A stretch of 5,419 nt of DNA from Planctomycetota bacterium (GCA_021826605.1 JAKAZF010000140.1:1-5419); one strand, 5' to 3'; counted from the stretch's first letter, positions 1-5,419 are shown. The notes: a model not told the origin generated them from the sequence alone. Numbers and translations are program-made.

Positions 1-1323
1 CAGCAATCCCCCGCCTGCAATAACCCCCAATTCCGCAGCTCCACGGAATGCCGTCAGATTGGCAACCCAAAATGCCCCGGCTGCACCCAGGCAAGCGGTA
101 ATCACCGGCGGACCGGTATACCGAAATACCCGTACCCAAACCGCCAAAGGCCGCTGATAGCGACGAACCTCGCGCCGATACCGGATCACAATTTGGATCA
201 AATAGTCCATACCGATGCCGATCAACGCGATAACAAACACTGTGGAAAGTAAATTCAGTTGGCCCACCGCCAGCGTGGCGTACCCAAAAGTCCAACCGAT
301 GGCCACCGCTAGCGACAAACTTGCCGCCATGGCCAACCACACCGATCTGAGCATCAATATCAAGCCTGCCAACACCGTCACCATGGCCACCACTTCAGCA
401 ATGTCGGTATCGTGGGTGGTAATCTTCATTTCCTCTGACGAGAGCACCGCCCGACCAGTCATGCCAACGGTAAACTGCGCAGCAAAAGGCCGCACCGCAG
501 CTTTCATGGCCGCAGCAATATGCGTCAGTGGAGTGGATATGGCCTCCAGAGAATCGTAGGTAAAGTGCGGATAAACCCGGATCACCAGCAAGTAACGTGC
601 TGAATTGTTGGCCTCGGGAAAATAATAATAACCCCACGCACTGGGGTCGGTTCGCGAGCCAGCGAGCAGGCGCGATAAGTTTGCCGCGACAGGGTGCCGC
701 GTCGATGCTGCCGCAGCCGGTTGCAGGCTCGCCCGAAGGCTCTGGGCCATGGGCACCAGCAATTTCGCCGTGGCAGCATTCGGCGGCTGTTGCGCGGCCA
801 ACCGCAAAAACCGCTCCAGACGCGAGGATCCCAACAGCTGCTCCCCCAAGTTCGGCTTTTGGCCCCACAGTTGCCCCAGTGCCGCAAAGGCATCCGATTG
901 AGCGGCCGCCTTTTTAACCAGCGGCCAGTCAGCAAACAAAAGTGCTTGGCGGCCCAGCTTCTTCAATGGCACGTGGCTGTCCACGGAATTCACGTATCGA
1001 TGCAATCCGGCAACCCGCTGCGCCACCGCGTTGGCACATTTCATCCACTGCCGGGCCGGGGGTGGATGTTCCGGATTCCGTGCCTGCAGCGTGATGTATA
1101 CCGCCTCGTTTTCCGGAAATTCCCTGATAAATTCCAGATAGTGATGAAAAAATGGAACCTTGGCCGAGAAGAGCTTGTTTTGATCCGTCGAGATCGTCAG
1201 ACGCGTCCACGCAAGGGCAGTTCCAGCCATCAGCAAGATGGCCGCGATGACCAAGGTCAGGCGCGGATGGCGCACCACGCTCATCACCGCATCCCGGATA
1301 ATCACTCGCTGAATTGGCCCCAT
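1..1323 (-). CDS. hpnN: RND/MMPL-family exporter, HpnN-like (hopanoid transporter), N-terminal part, cut by the left edge
   Basis: Reading the minus strand from 1323 gives 441 codons without a stop up to the window edge, so the C-terminal half is missing. Residues 22-40 form a first transmembrane helix. A TDQNKLF segment at about 46 matches the 'TD..L' element that follows helix 1 in HpnN/MMPL proteins. A large periplasmic domain rich in Ala, Gln and Leu runs to about residue 305. Helices follow at about 311-326, 331-350, 359-381 and 407-424, with a sixth starting near 430. NLLS, then GIGMD (369-373) and RYRRE, is the typical RND helix-4 signature. HpnN of the known family is an inner-membrane RND pump that moves hopanoids to the outer membrane. 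The ATG at 1323 is preferred because AGGTGA lies just upstream; in-frame GTG/TTG codons reach back to an in-frame TAG. The gene lies 100 nt downstream of the HpnO-like gene on the same strand. The RND assignment is firm. The hopanoid substrate is inferred from sequence style and the neighbour; a generic MMPL exporter is the alternative. Confidence 0.85.
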   Translation of the reverse strand, partial: MGPIQRVIIRDAVMSVVRHPRLTLVIAAILLMAGTALAWTRLTISTDQNKLFSAKVPFFHHYLEFIREFPENEAVYITLQARNPEHPPPARQWMKCANAVAQRVAGLHRYVNSVDSHVPLKKLGRQALLFADWPLVKKAAAQSDAFAALGQLWGQKPNLGEQLLGSSRLERFLRLAAQQPPNAATAKLLVPMAQSLRASLQPAAAASTRHPVAANLSRLLAGSRTDPSAWGYYYFPEANNSARYLLVIRVYPHFTYDSLEAISTPLTHIAAAMKAAVRPFAAQFTVGMTGRAVLSSEEMKITTHDTDIAEVVAMVTVLAGLILMLRSVWLAMAASLSLAVAIGWTFGYATLAVGQLNLLSTVFVIALIGIGMDYLIQIVIRYRREVRRYQRPLAVWVRVFRYTGPPVITACLGAAGAFWVANLTAFRGAAELGVIAGGGLL

Positions 1324-1325
1324 AT

Positions 1326-1331
1326 TCACCT
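1326..1331 (-). promoter_or_regulatory. Ribosome binding site for hpnN
   Basis: AGGTGA on the minus strand puts AGG five nucleotides before the ATG at 1323. It supports that ATG over the in-frame GTG at 1329, which overlaps the motif, and over the GTG/TTG codons further upstream. Confidence 0.5.
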
Positions 1332-1423
1332 GGGTAGCGGACGATGGGCCGCGATACCAAACCACCAACACGGCCGCGCTGCCGGGATACTTATTCCCGA
1401 TTGTCCGCTATCCCCTTTCCTCG

Positions 1424-2809
1424 TCATGCCGTTACCGCATTTTTCGCCAGGCTAAATACCGTATTCCAAGCGGCACCGGGTACGCGCTGGGTATCCGCCA
1501 AGACATCTTCCATGGCGGTCAAAAACCAGTCCATATCGGCCCGGGTCGCCACCAGCGGCGGTAAGAATTTAATAACCTCGGTATGATACCCCGCTACTTG
1601 TGTGAGAATGCGATGCTTATTCAGCAGCGGAATGATGATCATCTGTCCGAACACGCCGAAATTCAATTTATGCAGTGTGTCCCACGCGAGCTTCAGCTTA
1701 AGGGATTCCTTCGGTCGGGCAAAATCAATGCCGAACATCAGGCCTTTGCCGCGAACCTCGGTAACAAACGGACAGGTTTTACCGATATCGGTCAGTCGAG
1801 AAATGGTGTATTGGCCCAGTTCTGCCGCATTTTCCACCAGTTTCTCCTCTTCAATCACGCGAATGCTGCCCAGCGCTGCCGCCATGGCCATATCGTTTTG
1901 CCCAAACGTGTTGGAATGGACCACGCAGCGCTCGAGCGAATTAAACACCGAATCCATAATGCGCGGGCGCGTAATCACTGCTCCGACCGGCACAAATCCA
2001 CCCGAGAGCCCTTTGGCCGTGCAAATAATATCCGGCTCCACCCCGGGCCAGTGCTGGAAACAAAACCACTTGCCGGTGCGGCCCAGCCCTGATTGCACCT
2101 CATCGATCACCAGCAGTGTTCCGGCCCGGTTGCATAACCGCTGCGCTTCGGCCAGGTAACCATCATGCACCAATTCACAGGTTTTTCCCTGTATAGGTTC
2201 CAAAATAAAAGCGGCCACATCCTTTTTTGCCAGTGCCTGCTCCAGCGCGGCCAGATCATTAAAGGGAATGGCCTGGGTATCTGGAAGGAGCGAACCAAAA
2301 CGCTGGCGAAAAAAATCCGCCCCATTGATCGCCAAGGCACCCGTGGTTAATCCATGAAACGCATGGTCGCAATAAACAAGACGGCTGCGACCGGTATTGG
2401 CCCGGGCGAATTTAATTGCGGTCTCCACCGTTTCCGCACCACTGTTGGTGAAAAATACCCGCGACAGCCCTTCCGGTGTATGGCGCACCAGCGCTTCAGC
2501 CGCCAGACCACTGAGCAGACTACATTCCATGCGCACCAGATTCGGACTCGCAGAGTCGAGCATATCCTTCAACATCGCCCGGATCTTGGGGTGATTTCGC
2601 CCCAGCATGAATACGCCCCACCCCGTCAGCAGATCCAGATACTTATTGCCCTGGGCATCCCACAAATAACAGCCTTCGCCGCGAATATAATTCTTGTCAA
2701 ACCCGATGGTTTTGAGCATTTTCACAAACACCGGATTGATGTAATCCGTGTGCAGTTCATATTGCTCCCCCGAGCGCTGCTGAAGTAAATCGGTTATTTT
2801 TTCCGGCAT
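1424..2809 (-). CDS. hpnO: Class III PLP-dependent aminotransferase, HpnO-like (ornithine/acetylornithine aminotransferase family)
   Basis: Transfers an amino group using pyridoxal phosphate and should be a soluble cytosolic enzyme. From the ATG at 2809 it has 461 residues. Visible fold-type I, class III marks are: SGAE (123-126) for the PLP phosphate; HAFHG (149-153), whose aromatic stacks on the cofactor; EPIQG (204-208); IDEVQ with Asp236 at the pyridine nitrogen; TAKGLSGG with Lys266 as the Schiff-base lysine; SNTFGQ, whose Thr is contributed across the dimer; and VRGKGLMFG, whose Arg binds the alpha-carboxylate. ArgD is usually near 400 residues. The extra length and the C-terminal block around IIPLLNKHRILTQVAG then IKFLPPL fit the longer group that includes HpnO, which in known hopanoid producers supplies the amino group of aminobacteriohopanetriol. 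An RND gene of HpnN type follows 100 nt downstream. The start is uncertain: ATG 2818 and GTG 2833 are in frame. ATG 2809 was chosen for a GGA eight nucleotides upstream. The family is firm; the exact substrate is inferred, and another omega-amino acid transaminase is possible. Confidence 0.9.
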   Translation of the reverse strand: MPEKITDLLQQRSGEQYELHTDYINPVFVKMLKTIGFDKNYIRGEGCYLWDAQGNKYLDLLTGWGVFMLGRNHPKIRAMLKDMLDSASPNLVRMECSLLSGLAAEALVRHTPEGLSRVFFTNSGAETVETAIKFARANTGRSRLVYCDHAFHGLTTGALAINGADFFRQRFGSLLPDTQAIPFNDLAALEQALAKKDVAAFILEPIQGKTCELVHDGYLAEAQRLCNRAGTLLVIDEVQSGLGRTGKWFCFQHWPGVEPDIICTAKGLSGGFVPVGAVITRPRIMDSVFNSLERCVVHSNTFGQNDMAMAAALGSIRVIEEEKLVENAAELGQYTISRLTDIGKTCPFVTEVRGKGLMFGIDFARPKESLKLKLAWDTLHKLNFGVFGQMIIIPLLNKHRILTQVAGYHTEVIKFLPPLVATRADMDWFLTAMEDVLADTQRVPGAAWNTVFSLAKNAVTA

Positions 2810-2859
2810 GGTAATCATCCATCTTTCAGACACCGTGGCTATGTTTCCGCCGCCCGGCC

Positions 2860-2865
2860 ATTATA
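2860..2865 (-). promoter_or_regulatory. Candidate -10 element of the aminotransferase promoter
   Basis: The minus strand carries a perfect TATAAT in an AT-rich stretch preceded by an A6 run (2871-2876), inside an otherwise GC-rich 119 to 140-nt gap between the DUF1634 gene and the aminotransferase gene. It would start transcription near 2853, giving a leader of about 44 nt to the ATG at 2809. No good TTGACA-like -35 element lies 16-18 nt upstream (the sequence there is AAACAA), so this is a weak or activator-dependent promoter if real. It suggests the hpnO/hpnN pair can be transcribed separately from the permease operon. Confidence 0.4.
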
Positions 2866-2952
2866 TAGGATTTTTTCACTTGTTGTTTCCTGCCCCCACC
2901 CAACGCCCGAGGACACAGATTTTGCCGCCAGATGTTATGCCCGCGGTCATCT

Positions 2953-3363
2953 CTAACGCAGAAACAATAATGATGCGAGCGTTAACAGCAGCACCACCAG
3001 GGTGACGAGTGTATAGAGCCAGTCATGATCGTAAAATGCAAAGAGTATCACCGACATGGCCACCCGCGTAATGGGAGTAAGCACCAGCAAAAATATACCC
3101 AGCTCAATGATTTCCACCCCGTGTCCGTGGATAACGCCATGCCAGATCACTGCCGGATTGGCTTGAAAGCGTGTTGATTCCATGGACTTGACCTTCGGCG
3201 GGTGCCGGACAAAGCTAAGTGCCAGACCCAGGATCATCACGGCCACGCTGACGGCCACGCCAATCCGCAACACCCAACCGGAAACATCTTGAATGATAAA
3301 TTCGTTGGTGACCGCAGGTGAACCCTCGGGACGTTCGTCAAGGGGTTTAAGATTGCCTTCCAT
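2953..3363 (-). CDS. DUF1634 family small integral membrane protein, partner of the TauE/SafE permease
   Basis: A 136-residue protein with a short hydrophilic N-terminus (1-29) and hydrophobic helices at about 30-51, 84-110 and 114-135. The stretch ELGIFLLVLTPITRV (87-101), followed by an aromatic/Asp turn (FYDHDW) and a last long helix, is the pattern of the DUF1634 family, whose genes commonly sit beside TauE/SafE permeases. No biochemical function is established for the family that I know of; an accessory subunit or stabiliser of the permease is the natural inference. The frame stays open to 3465, overlapping the permease gene. However, the ATG at 3363 has an ideal GGAG six nucleotides upstream, whereas the ATG at 3375 has none and longer starts would run through the permease coding end. 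The permease gene stops 37 nt upstream on the same strand, so the two are almost certainly co-transcribed and probably made in concert. Confidence 0.85.
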   Translation of the reverse strand: MEGNLKPLDERPEGSPAVTNEFIIQDVSGWVLRIGVAVSVAVMILGLALSFVRHPPKVKSMESTRFQANPAVIWHGVIHGHGVEIIELGIFLLVLTPITRVAMSVILFAFYDHDWLYTLVTLVVLLLTLASLLFLR

Positions 3364-3369
3364 GTCATT

Positions 3370-3373
3370 CTCC
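3370..3373 (-). promoter_or_regulatory. Ribosome binding site deciding the DUF1634 start
   Basis: GGAG on the minus strand, six nucleotides before the ATG at 3363. It lies inside the sequence that would be coding if the ATG at 3375 were used, so it argues for the shorter protein. Confidence 0.6.
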
Positions 3374-3400
3374 ATTTTTTCAGGGCGTGGCCGCCGACTA

Positions 3401-4255
3401 TCAAAAATTGACACCCAAGCCACGCAACAGCATTTCCAGTCCGACAACACCCAAGGCCGCGGCAAATATCTTTTTCACATGGTTGTTGGACATGTGCTCC
3501 ATCAGTTTGGTCCCCAACATGGCCCCCACCAACACCGCCGCCGCCACCGGTACCACCAGAAACGGCAGCACCACACCCCGCCGCAGATAAACTCCCGCCG
3601 CCGCCGCCGCCGTGACCCCAATCATAAAGTTGCTGGTGGCCGTGGAAACCTTGGCCGGCATACGCATAAAAATTTCCATTGCCAACACCTTGAGTACGCC
3701 CGCCCCAATCCCCAATATCCCCGCCATAATGCCAGCCAGCGCCATGACGCCCATTGCCGGCGGAACATGGGCACAGTTGTACAGCACCTCGCGCTTGAGC
3801 AGCTTATCAAAATAGGAACCATTTAATTTCAGCCCATTGGCCATGCGATCATTTCGGATGTTCGTGGGCAGTTCCTCGCCGATGTTCGCCAGCACTGGTA
3901 TTAAGGACACCAGCAACATCAGTCCAAAAGTGATCGAGAGGATCTGTGCGTTGAGCATGGGGGCCAACACGGCGGCACCCACCACGGCACCACTGGCCGT
4001 GGAAAGCTCCAGGAACATGGCAATACGCACGTTGGTAACATGGTCTTTCACATACACCGATCCAGCGGCACTGGATACCGCAATAACGGATACGATACTT
4101 GCACCGATAGCATCGATAATGGGCATCCCAAGAAAAATGGTCAGCACCGGCACAATCACAATGCCGCCACCCAAGCCGCTGATCGCTCCCACCACCCCGC
4201 CCAACAACGAGGCGCCAGCTACTTCTAAAAGCCACCATACCGCATGCATGTCCAT
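3401..4255 (-). CDS. TauE/SafE family sulfite/anion permease
   Basis: A 284-residue polytopic inner-membrane protein. It shows the family's internal duplication. The first half has the glycine loop GAISGLGGG (23-31), then VP, then a conserved IGASIVSVI helix. The second half repeats this as GILGIGAGVLKV (179-190), then ATSNFMIGVTAAAAA (206-220). A hydrophilic central loop (about 125-165, with GSYFDKLLKREV) separates the halves. Characterised members export or import sulfite, sulfoacetate, taurine-derived anions or other small organic acids; the substrate cannot be read from sequence. The form with an NFMIGVTAA motif is the one often found with a DUF1634 gene, as here. Start choice: the frame is open to an ATG at 4363, but that extension is hydrophilic and lies over leader hairpins. 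An AGAGG at 4265-4269 sits nine nucleotides before ATG 4255 and only three before ATG 4261, so 4255 is preferred, with 4261 possible. The alanine run at 216-220 comes from a GCG repeat. Confidence 0.9.
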   Translation of the reverse strand: MDMHAVWWLLEVAGASLLGGVVGAISGLGGGIVIVPVLTIFLGMPIIDAIGASIVSVIAVSSAAGSVYVKDHVTNVRIAMFLELSTASGAVVGAAVLAPMLNAQILSITFGLMLLVSLIPVLANIGEELPTNIRNDRMANGLKLNGSYFDKLLKREVLYNCAHVPPAMGVMALAGIMAGILGIGAGVLKVLAMEIFMRMPAKVSTATSNFMIGVTAAAAAGVYLRRGVVLPFLVVPVAAAVLVGAMLGTKLMEHMSNNHVKKIFAAALGVVGLEMLLRGLGVNF

Positions 4256-4264
4256 GATCATTAA

Positions 4265-4269
4265 CCTCT
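4265..4269 (-). promoter_or_regulatory. Ribosome binding site for the TauE/SafE permease
   Basis: AGAGG on the minus strand. The spacing is nine nucleotides to ATG 4255, three to ATG 4261 and fifteen to ATG 4249, which best supports 4255. It lies just downstream of a GC-rich hairpin (4275-4291), so its accessibility could depend on leader folding. Confidence 0.5.
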
Positions 4270-4274
4270 GTAAC

Positions 4275-4362
4275 CCGGGTGCGACGCCCGGTTCATTCCA
4301 ACAGGCCGCCGCCATTGCATTACCGCCAATACGCACCCTGTGCGTGCATGGCCCGCTGGCCA
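4275..4362 (-). promoter_or_regulatory. Hairpin-rich leader of the permease/DUF1634 operon
   Basis: In RNA order on the minus strand there are three stem-loops. The first is 4362-4349, stem TGGCC/GGCCA with a 4-nt loop. The second is 4345-4331, stem ACGCAC/GTGCGT with a 3-nt loop. The third is 4291-4275, stem CCGGG/CCCGG with a 7-nt loop, ending six bases before the AGAGG ribosome binding site. These lie in the leader that the candidate promoter at 4371-4399 would produce. The stems are seen directly. A regulatory role is inference, and I recognise no known riboswitch class. Confidence 0.3.
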
Positions 4363-4370
4363 AGATGCAG

Positions 4371-4399
4371 ACTTTAGGGCATCATGGCTGCGGGTTCAA
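4371..4399 (-). promoter_or_regulatory. Candidate sigma70-type promoter for the permease/DUF1634 operon
   Basis: The minus strand reads TTGAAC (4399-4394), a 17-nt spacer, then TAAAGT (4376-4371). Each hexamer matches the consensus at four of six positions and the spacing is optimal. The predicted start near 4364 would give a leader of about 110 nt to the ATG at 4255. A match of this quality can arise by chance. Confidence 0.35.
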
Positions 4400-4428
4400 C
4401 TGTTCGCGGATAAGGTTCCAGCGACGAA

Positions 4429-4458
4429 TTGGATAGCGATAGGTATTTTGACTACAAT
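4429..4458 (+). promoter_or_regulatory. Candidate lspA promoter
   Basis: TTGGAT (4429-4434), an 18-nt spacer, and TACAAT (4453-4458), the latter five of six to the -10 consensus. Transcription would begin near 4465, leaving about 10 nt before the ATG at 4476. It sits back to back with the permease promoter in the divergent gap. The -35 match is poor. Confidence 0.3.
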
Positions 4459-4475
4459 CATGGCGTGGTGAATGA

Positions 4476-5066
4476 ATGACTATGAACAAACCGGCAGACT
4501 CAACGCAATCGACAGCGACGACCGACGACACTAATCATGTTGGTGCGGAGGTGTTTGCAAAGCAGGACGGTTCACTGGAACCGGCCATGTTTTCCACTGC
4601 AGCATGGCTGCGCTTTTTACTGGTGGCGATCGGAGGCCTGATCGCGGACCTCTGGTCCAAACACGCCGCGTTTGCCTTTCTGGGTTACGGTCCTGGATCT
4701 AAAGTAGAAGTACTGATTCCGCATATTCTCACCCTGGAAACCACCCTCAACAACGGCGCGGTTTTCGGCATTGGGCAGGGATTGGCGATCTTGTTTATTC
4801 TAATCAGTTTGGTGGCCATGGCCTTTGTGGTCTATGTGTTCATGAGTTCATGGCGGAGGCAATGGATCATTCACGTAGCCCTAGGGCTGATTCTAGCCGG
4901 TGCCATGGGCAATTTGTATGATCGTCTCTTCAACCACGGCCGCGTTCGAGATTTTATCCTGCTCACCCATTGGCCTTTTGATTTTAATCTTGCCGATACC
5001 ATGCTCTGCATCGGCGTGCCGCTGCTGATTATCAACTGGCTGTTTCAACTGGGTAGCAATAGATAG
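4476..5066 (+). CDS. lspA: Lipoprotein signal peptidase (signal peptidase II, peptidase family A8)
   Basis: Inner-membrane aspartyl protease that cleaves the signal peptide of prolipoproteins after the lipobox cysteine has been diacylglyceryl-modified. The 196-residue frame has four helices at about 44-59, 101-122, 131-147 and 175-191. The family motifs are present: ADLWSK (57-62); NNGAVFG (92-98, the N.GA.F motif); AGAMGNLYDR (141-150) with catalytic Asp149; GRVRDF (155-160); and FNLAD (170-174) with catalytic Asp174. LspA is usually about 160 residues; here a hydrophilic Thr/Ser/Asp-rich stretch of about 40 residues precedes helix 1. An in-frame TGA lies directly before ATG 4476, so that is the earliest start, with GGTGA four nucleotides upstream. 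ATG 4587 would give a family-typical 159-residue protein and has GGAA six nucleotides upstream. The activity call is firm; the start is not. The gene is divergent from the permease and convergent with glnN. Confidence 0.95.
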   Translation: MTMNKPADSTQSTATTDDTNHVGAEVFAKQDGSLEPAMFSTAAWLRFLLVAIGGLIADLWSKHAAFAFLGYGPGSKVEVLIPHILTLETTLNNGAVFGIGQGLAILFILISLVAMAFVVYVFMSSWRRQWIIHVALGLILAGAMGNLYDRLFNHGRVRDFILLTHWPFDFNLADTMLCIGVPLLIINWLFQLGSNR

Positions 5067-5096
5067 GGGCCGCATCCCTTTTAAGGATACGGCCCC
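5066..5096. terminator. Stem-loop between convergent lspA and glnN, probable bidirectional terminator
   Basis: GGGGCCG (5066-5072) pairs with CGGCCCC (5090-5096), and ATCC (5074-5077) pairs with GGAT (5085-5088). One C/A mismatch separates the two stem blocks and the loop is 7 nt (5078-5084). The stem starts on the last base of the lspA stop codon. No clear U-tract follows on either strand, so it is not a canonical intrinsic terminator. Its position between two convergent gene ends still makes transcript-end function or 3' end protection the best reading. Confidence 0.55.
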
Positions 5097-5129
5097 GGTA
5101 CCATCATCAATTTTCTGCGGCATTTCCGA

Positions 5130-5419
5130 CTATTTAATGAACAACATCTCCCTGTAGGTCGGGAGCGGCCATTCATCATCGGAAATAAGGGTTTCCAGTT
5201 TATCGCCAGCGGCACGTACGGCGTTCATCGCCGGAATTACCGTGCCCTTGCAGTATTTGGCATGAGCCATCGCATCGCCACTGCCATGATGCTCCAGCGC
5301 ATGGGCCAAAGCGGCAGTGGCCTTTTGCAGAGAACTGACCGTGCCAGAAATTTCCGTCAGCAGTGCTTCCTGATCCGCCAGCGCCGCTTTGGTAACGCCA
5401 GCTTCCTTAGCAGCGGTAA
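5130..5419 (-). CDS. glnN: Type III glutamine synthetase, C-terminal end, cut by the right edge
   Basis: The minus strand from the right edge reads 95 codons and then TAG at 5132-5130. Glutamine synthetase makes glutamine from glutamate, ammonium and ATP; type III (GlnN) is the large form of about 700 residues, so only roughly the last eighth is here and the catalytic core lies outside the window. The visible part is a helical, Ala/Glu/Leu-rich segment, then HAKYCKGTVIPAMNAVR and finally DDEWPLPTYREMLFIK before the stop. This paired signature (a Tyr-Cys helix followed by a Trp-Pro-Leu-Pro-Thr-Tyr terminal tail) is the recognisable end of GSIII proteins and is absent from types I and II. The gene converges on lspA, with a hairpin between the stops. 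GSIII genes are often nitrogen-regulated, but the promoter is not in view. Confidence 0.9.
   Translation of the reverse strand, partial: TAAKEAGVTKAALADQEALLTEISGTVSSLQKATAALAHALEHHGSGDAMAHAKYCKGTVIPAMNAVRAAGDKLETLISDDEWPLPTYREMLFIK

Noticed and set aside
395..1360. Several open minus-strand frames (395-868, 582-935, 929-1360) that could suggest a broken gene.
   Set aside because: They are out of frame with the continuous hpnN frame from 1323 to 1. I checked that frame across the whole stretch and found no stop, so the gene is intact as far as the window goes.
694..1455. A 253-codon open frame on the plus strand.
   Set aside because: It lies opposite hpnN, whose own frame is open for all 441 codons and carries RND motifs. 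The plus-strand product is Arg/Pro/His-rich with no recognisable domain.
1583..2159. Overlapping plus-strand frames of 169 and 185 codons.
   Set aside because: They are antisense to the aminotransferase, whose catalytic motifs are continuous on the other strand, and they lack any family pattern.
3364..3465. N-terminal extension of the DUF1634 protein to 3465.
   Set aside because: It would overlap the permease coding end and read through Cys/Trp/Arg-rich sequence unlike the family. GGAG decides for 3363.
3592..3613. A short GCC-type triplet run on the plus strand.
   Set aside because: It encodes the alanine run at residues 216-220 of the permease, inside a conserved helix. It is too short to be called a repeat element.
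4256..4363. N-terminal extension of the permease to ATG 4363.
   Set aside because: The added residues are hydrophilic, lack a Shine-Dalgarno sequence and lie across the leader hairpins. A good AGAGG supports the start at 4255 or 4261.
3293..4436. Plus-strand frames opposite the permease (such as 3293-3826 and 3837-4436).
   Set aside because: Composition is that of the antisense of a hydrophobic protein, with His/Arg/Thr-rich products and no motif. The minus strand carries the TauE/SafE duplication.
1..5419. Mobile elements, CRISPR arrays, tRNA or rRNA genes, defence systems.
   Set aside because: No transposase motifs, terminal inverted repeats, regularly spaced repeats, tRNA cloverleaf or phage genes were seen. 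All six genes are core-type or common accessory functions.

Overview
The window looks like ordinary chromosomal DNA from a Gram-negative-type bacterium with mid-range to moderately high GC (mid-50s percent by eye). It has six protein-coding genes, two of them cut by the window edges. I see no tRNA, rRNA, CRISPR, transposase or phage signature. A type III glutamine synthetase next to hopanoid-type genes (an HpnN-like RND exporter and an HpnO-like aminotransferase) would fit the Planctomycetota/Verrucomicrobiota side of the tree. That assignment is inference, and other hopanoid-producing phyla are not excluded.

Layout: (1) 1-1323, minus strand, the N-terminal 441 codons of an RND/MMPL-type exporter resembling the hopanoid transporter HpnN, running off the left edge. 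(2) 1424-2809, minus strand, a complete class III PLP-dependent aminotransferase resembling HpnO (ornithine/acetylornithine aminotransferase-like), with a candidate promoter just upstream. (3) 2953-3363, minus strand, a small three-helix DUF1634 membrane protein. (4) 3401-4255, minus strand, a TauE/SafE-type anion permease, 37 nt upstream of the DUF1634 gene and very likely in one operon with it. (5) 4256-4475, a divergent intergenic region with candidate promoters on both strands and a hairpin-rich leader in front of the permease. (6) 4476-5066, plus strand, the lipoprotein signal peptidase gene lspA. (7) 5066-5096, a strong hairpin between convergent genes. (8) 5130-5419, minus strand, the C-terminal 95 residues of a type III glutamine synthetase (GlnN), running off the right edge.

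Functional reading: genes 1 and 2 plausibly serve hopanoid lipid tailoring (amino transfer onto the C35 side chain) and export to the outer membrane. The permease/DUF1634 pair would move a small sulfur oxyanion or organic anion across the inner membrane. LspA matures lipoproteins, and GlnN assimilates ammonium. I found no clear evidence of an undescribed multi-gene system. The items most worth a second look are a mini-ORF that bridges hpnO and hpnN almost exactly, the structured permease leader, and the uncertain lspA start.
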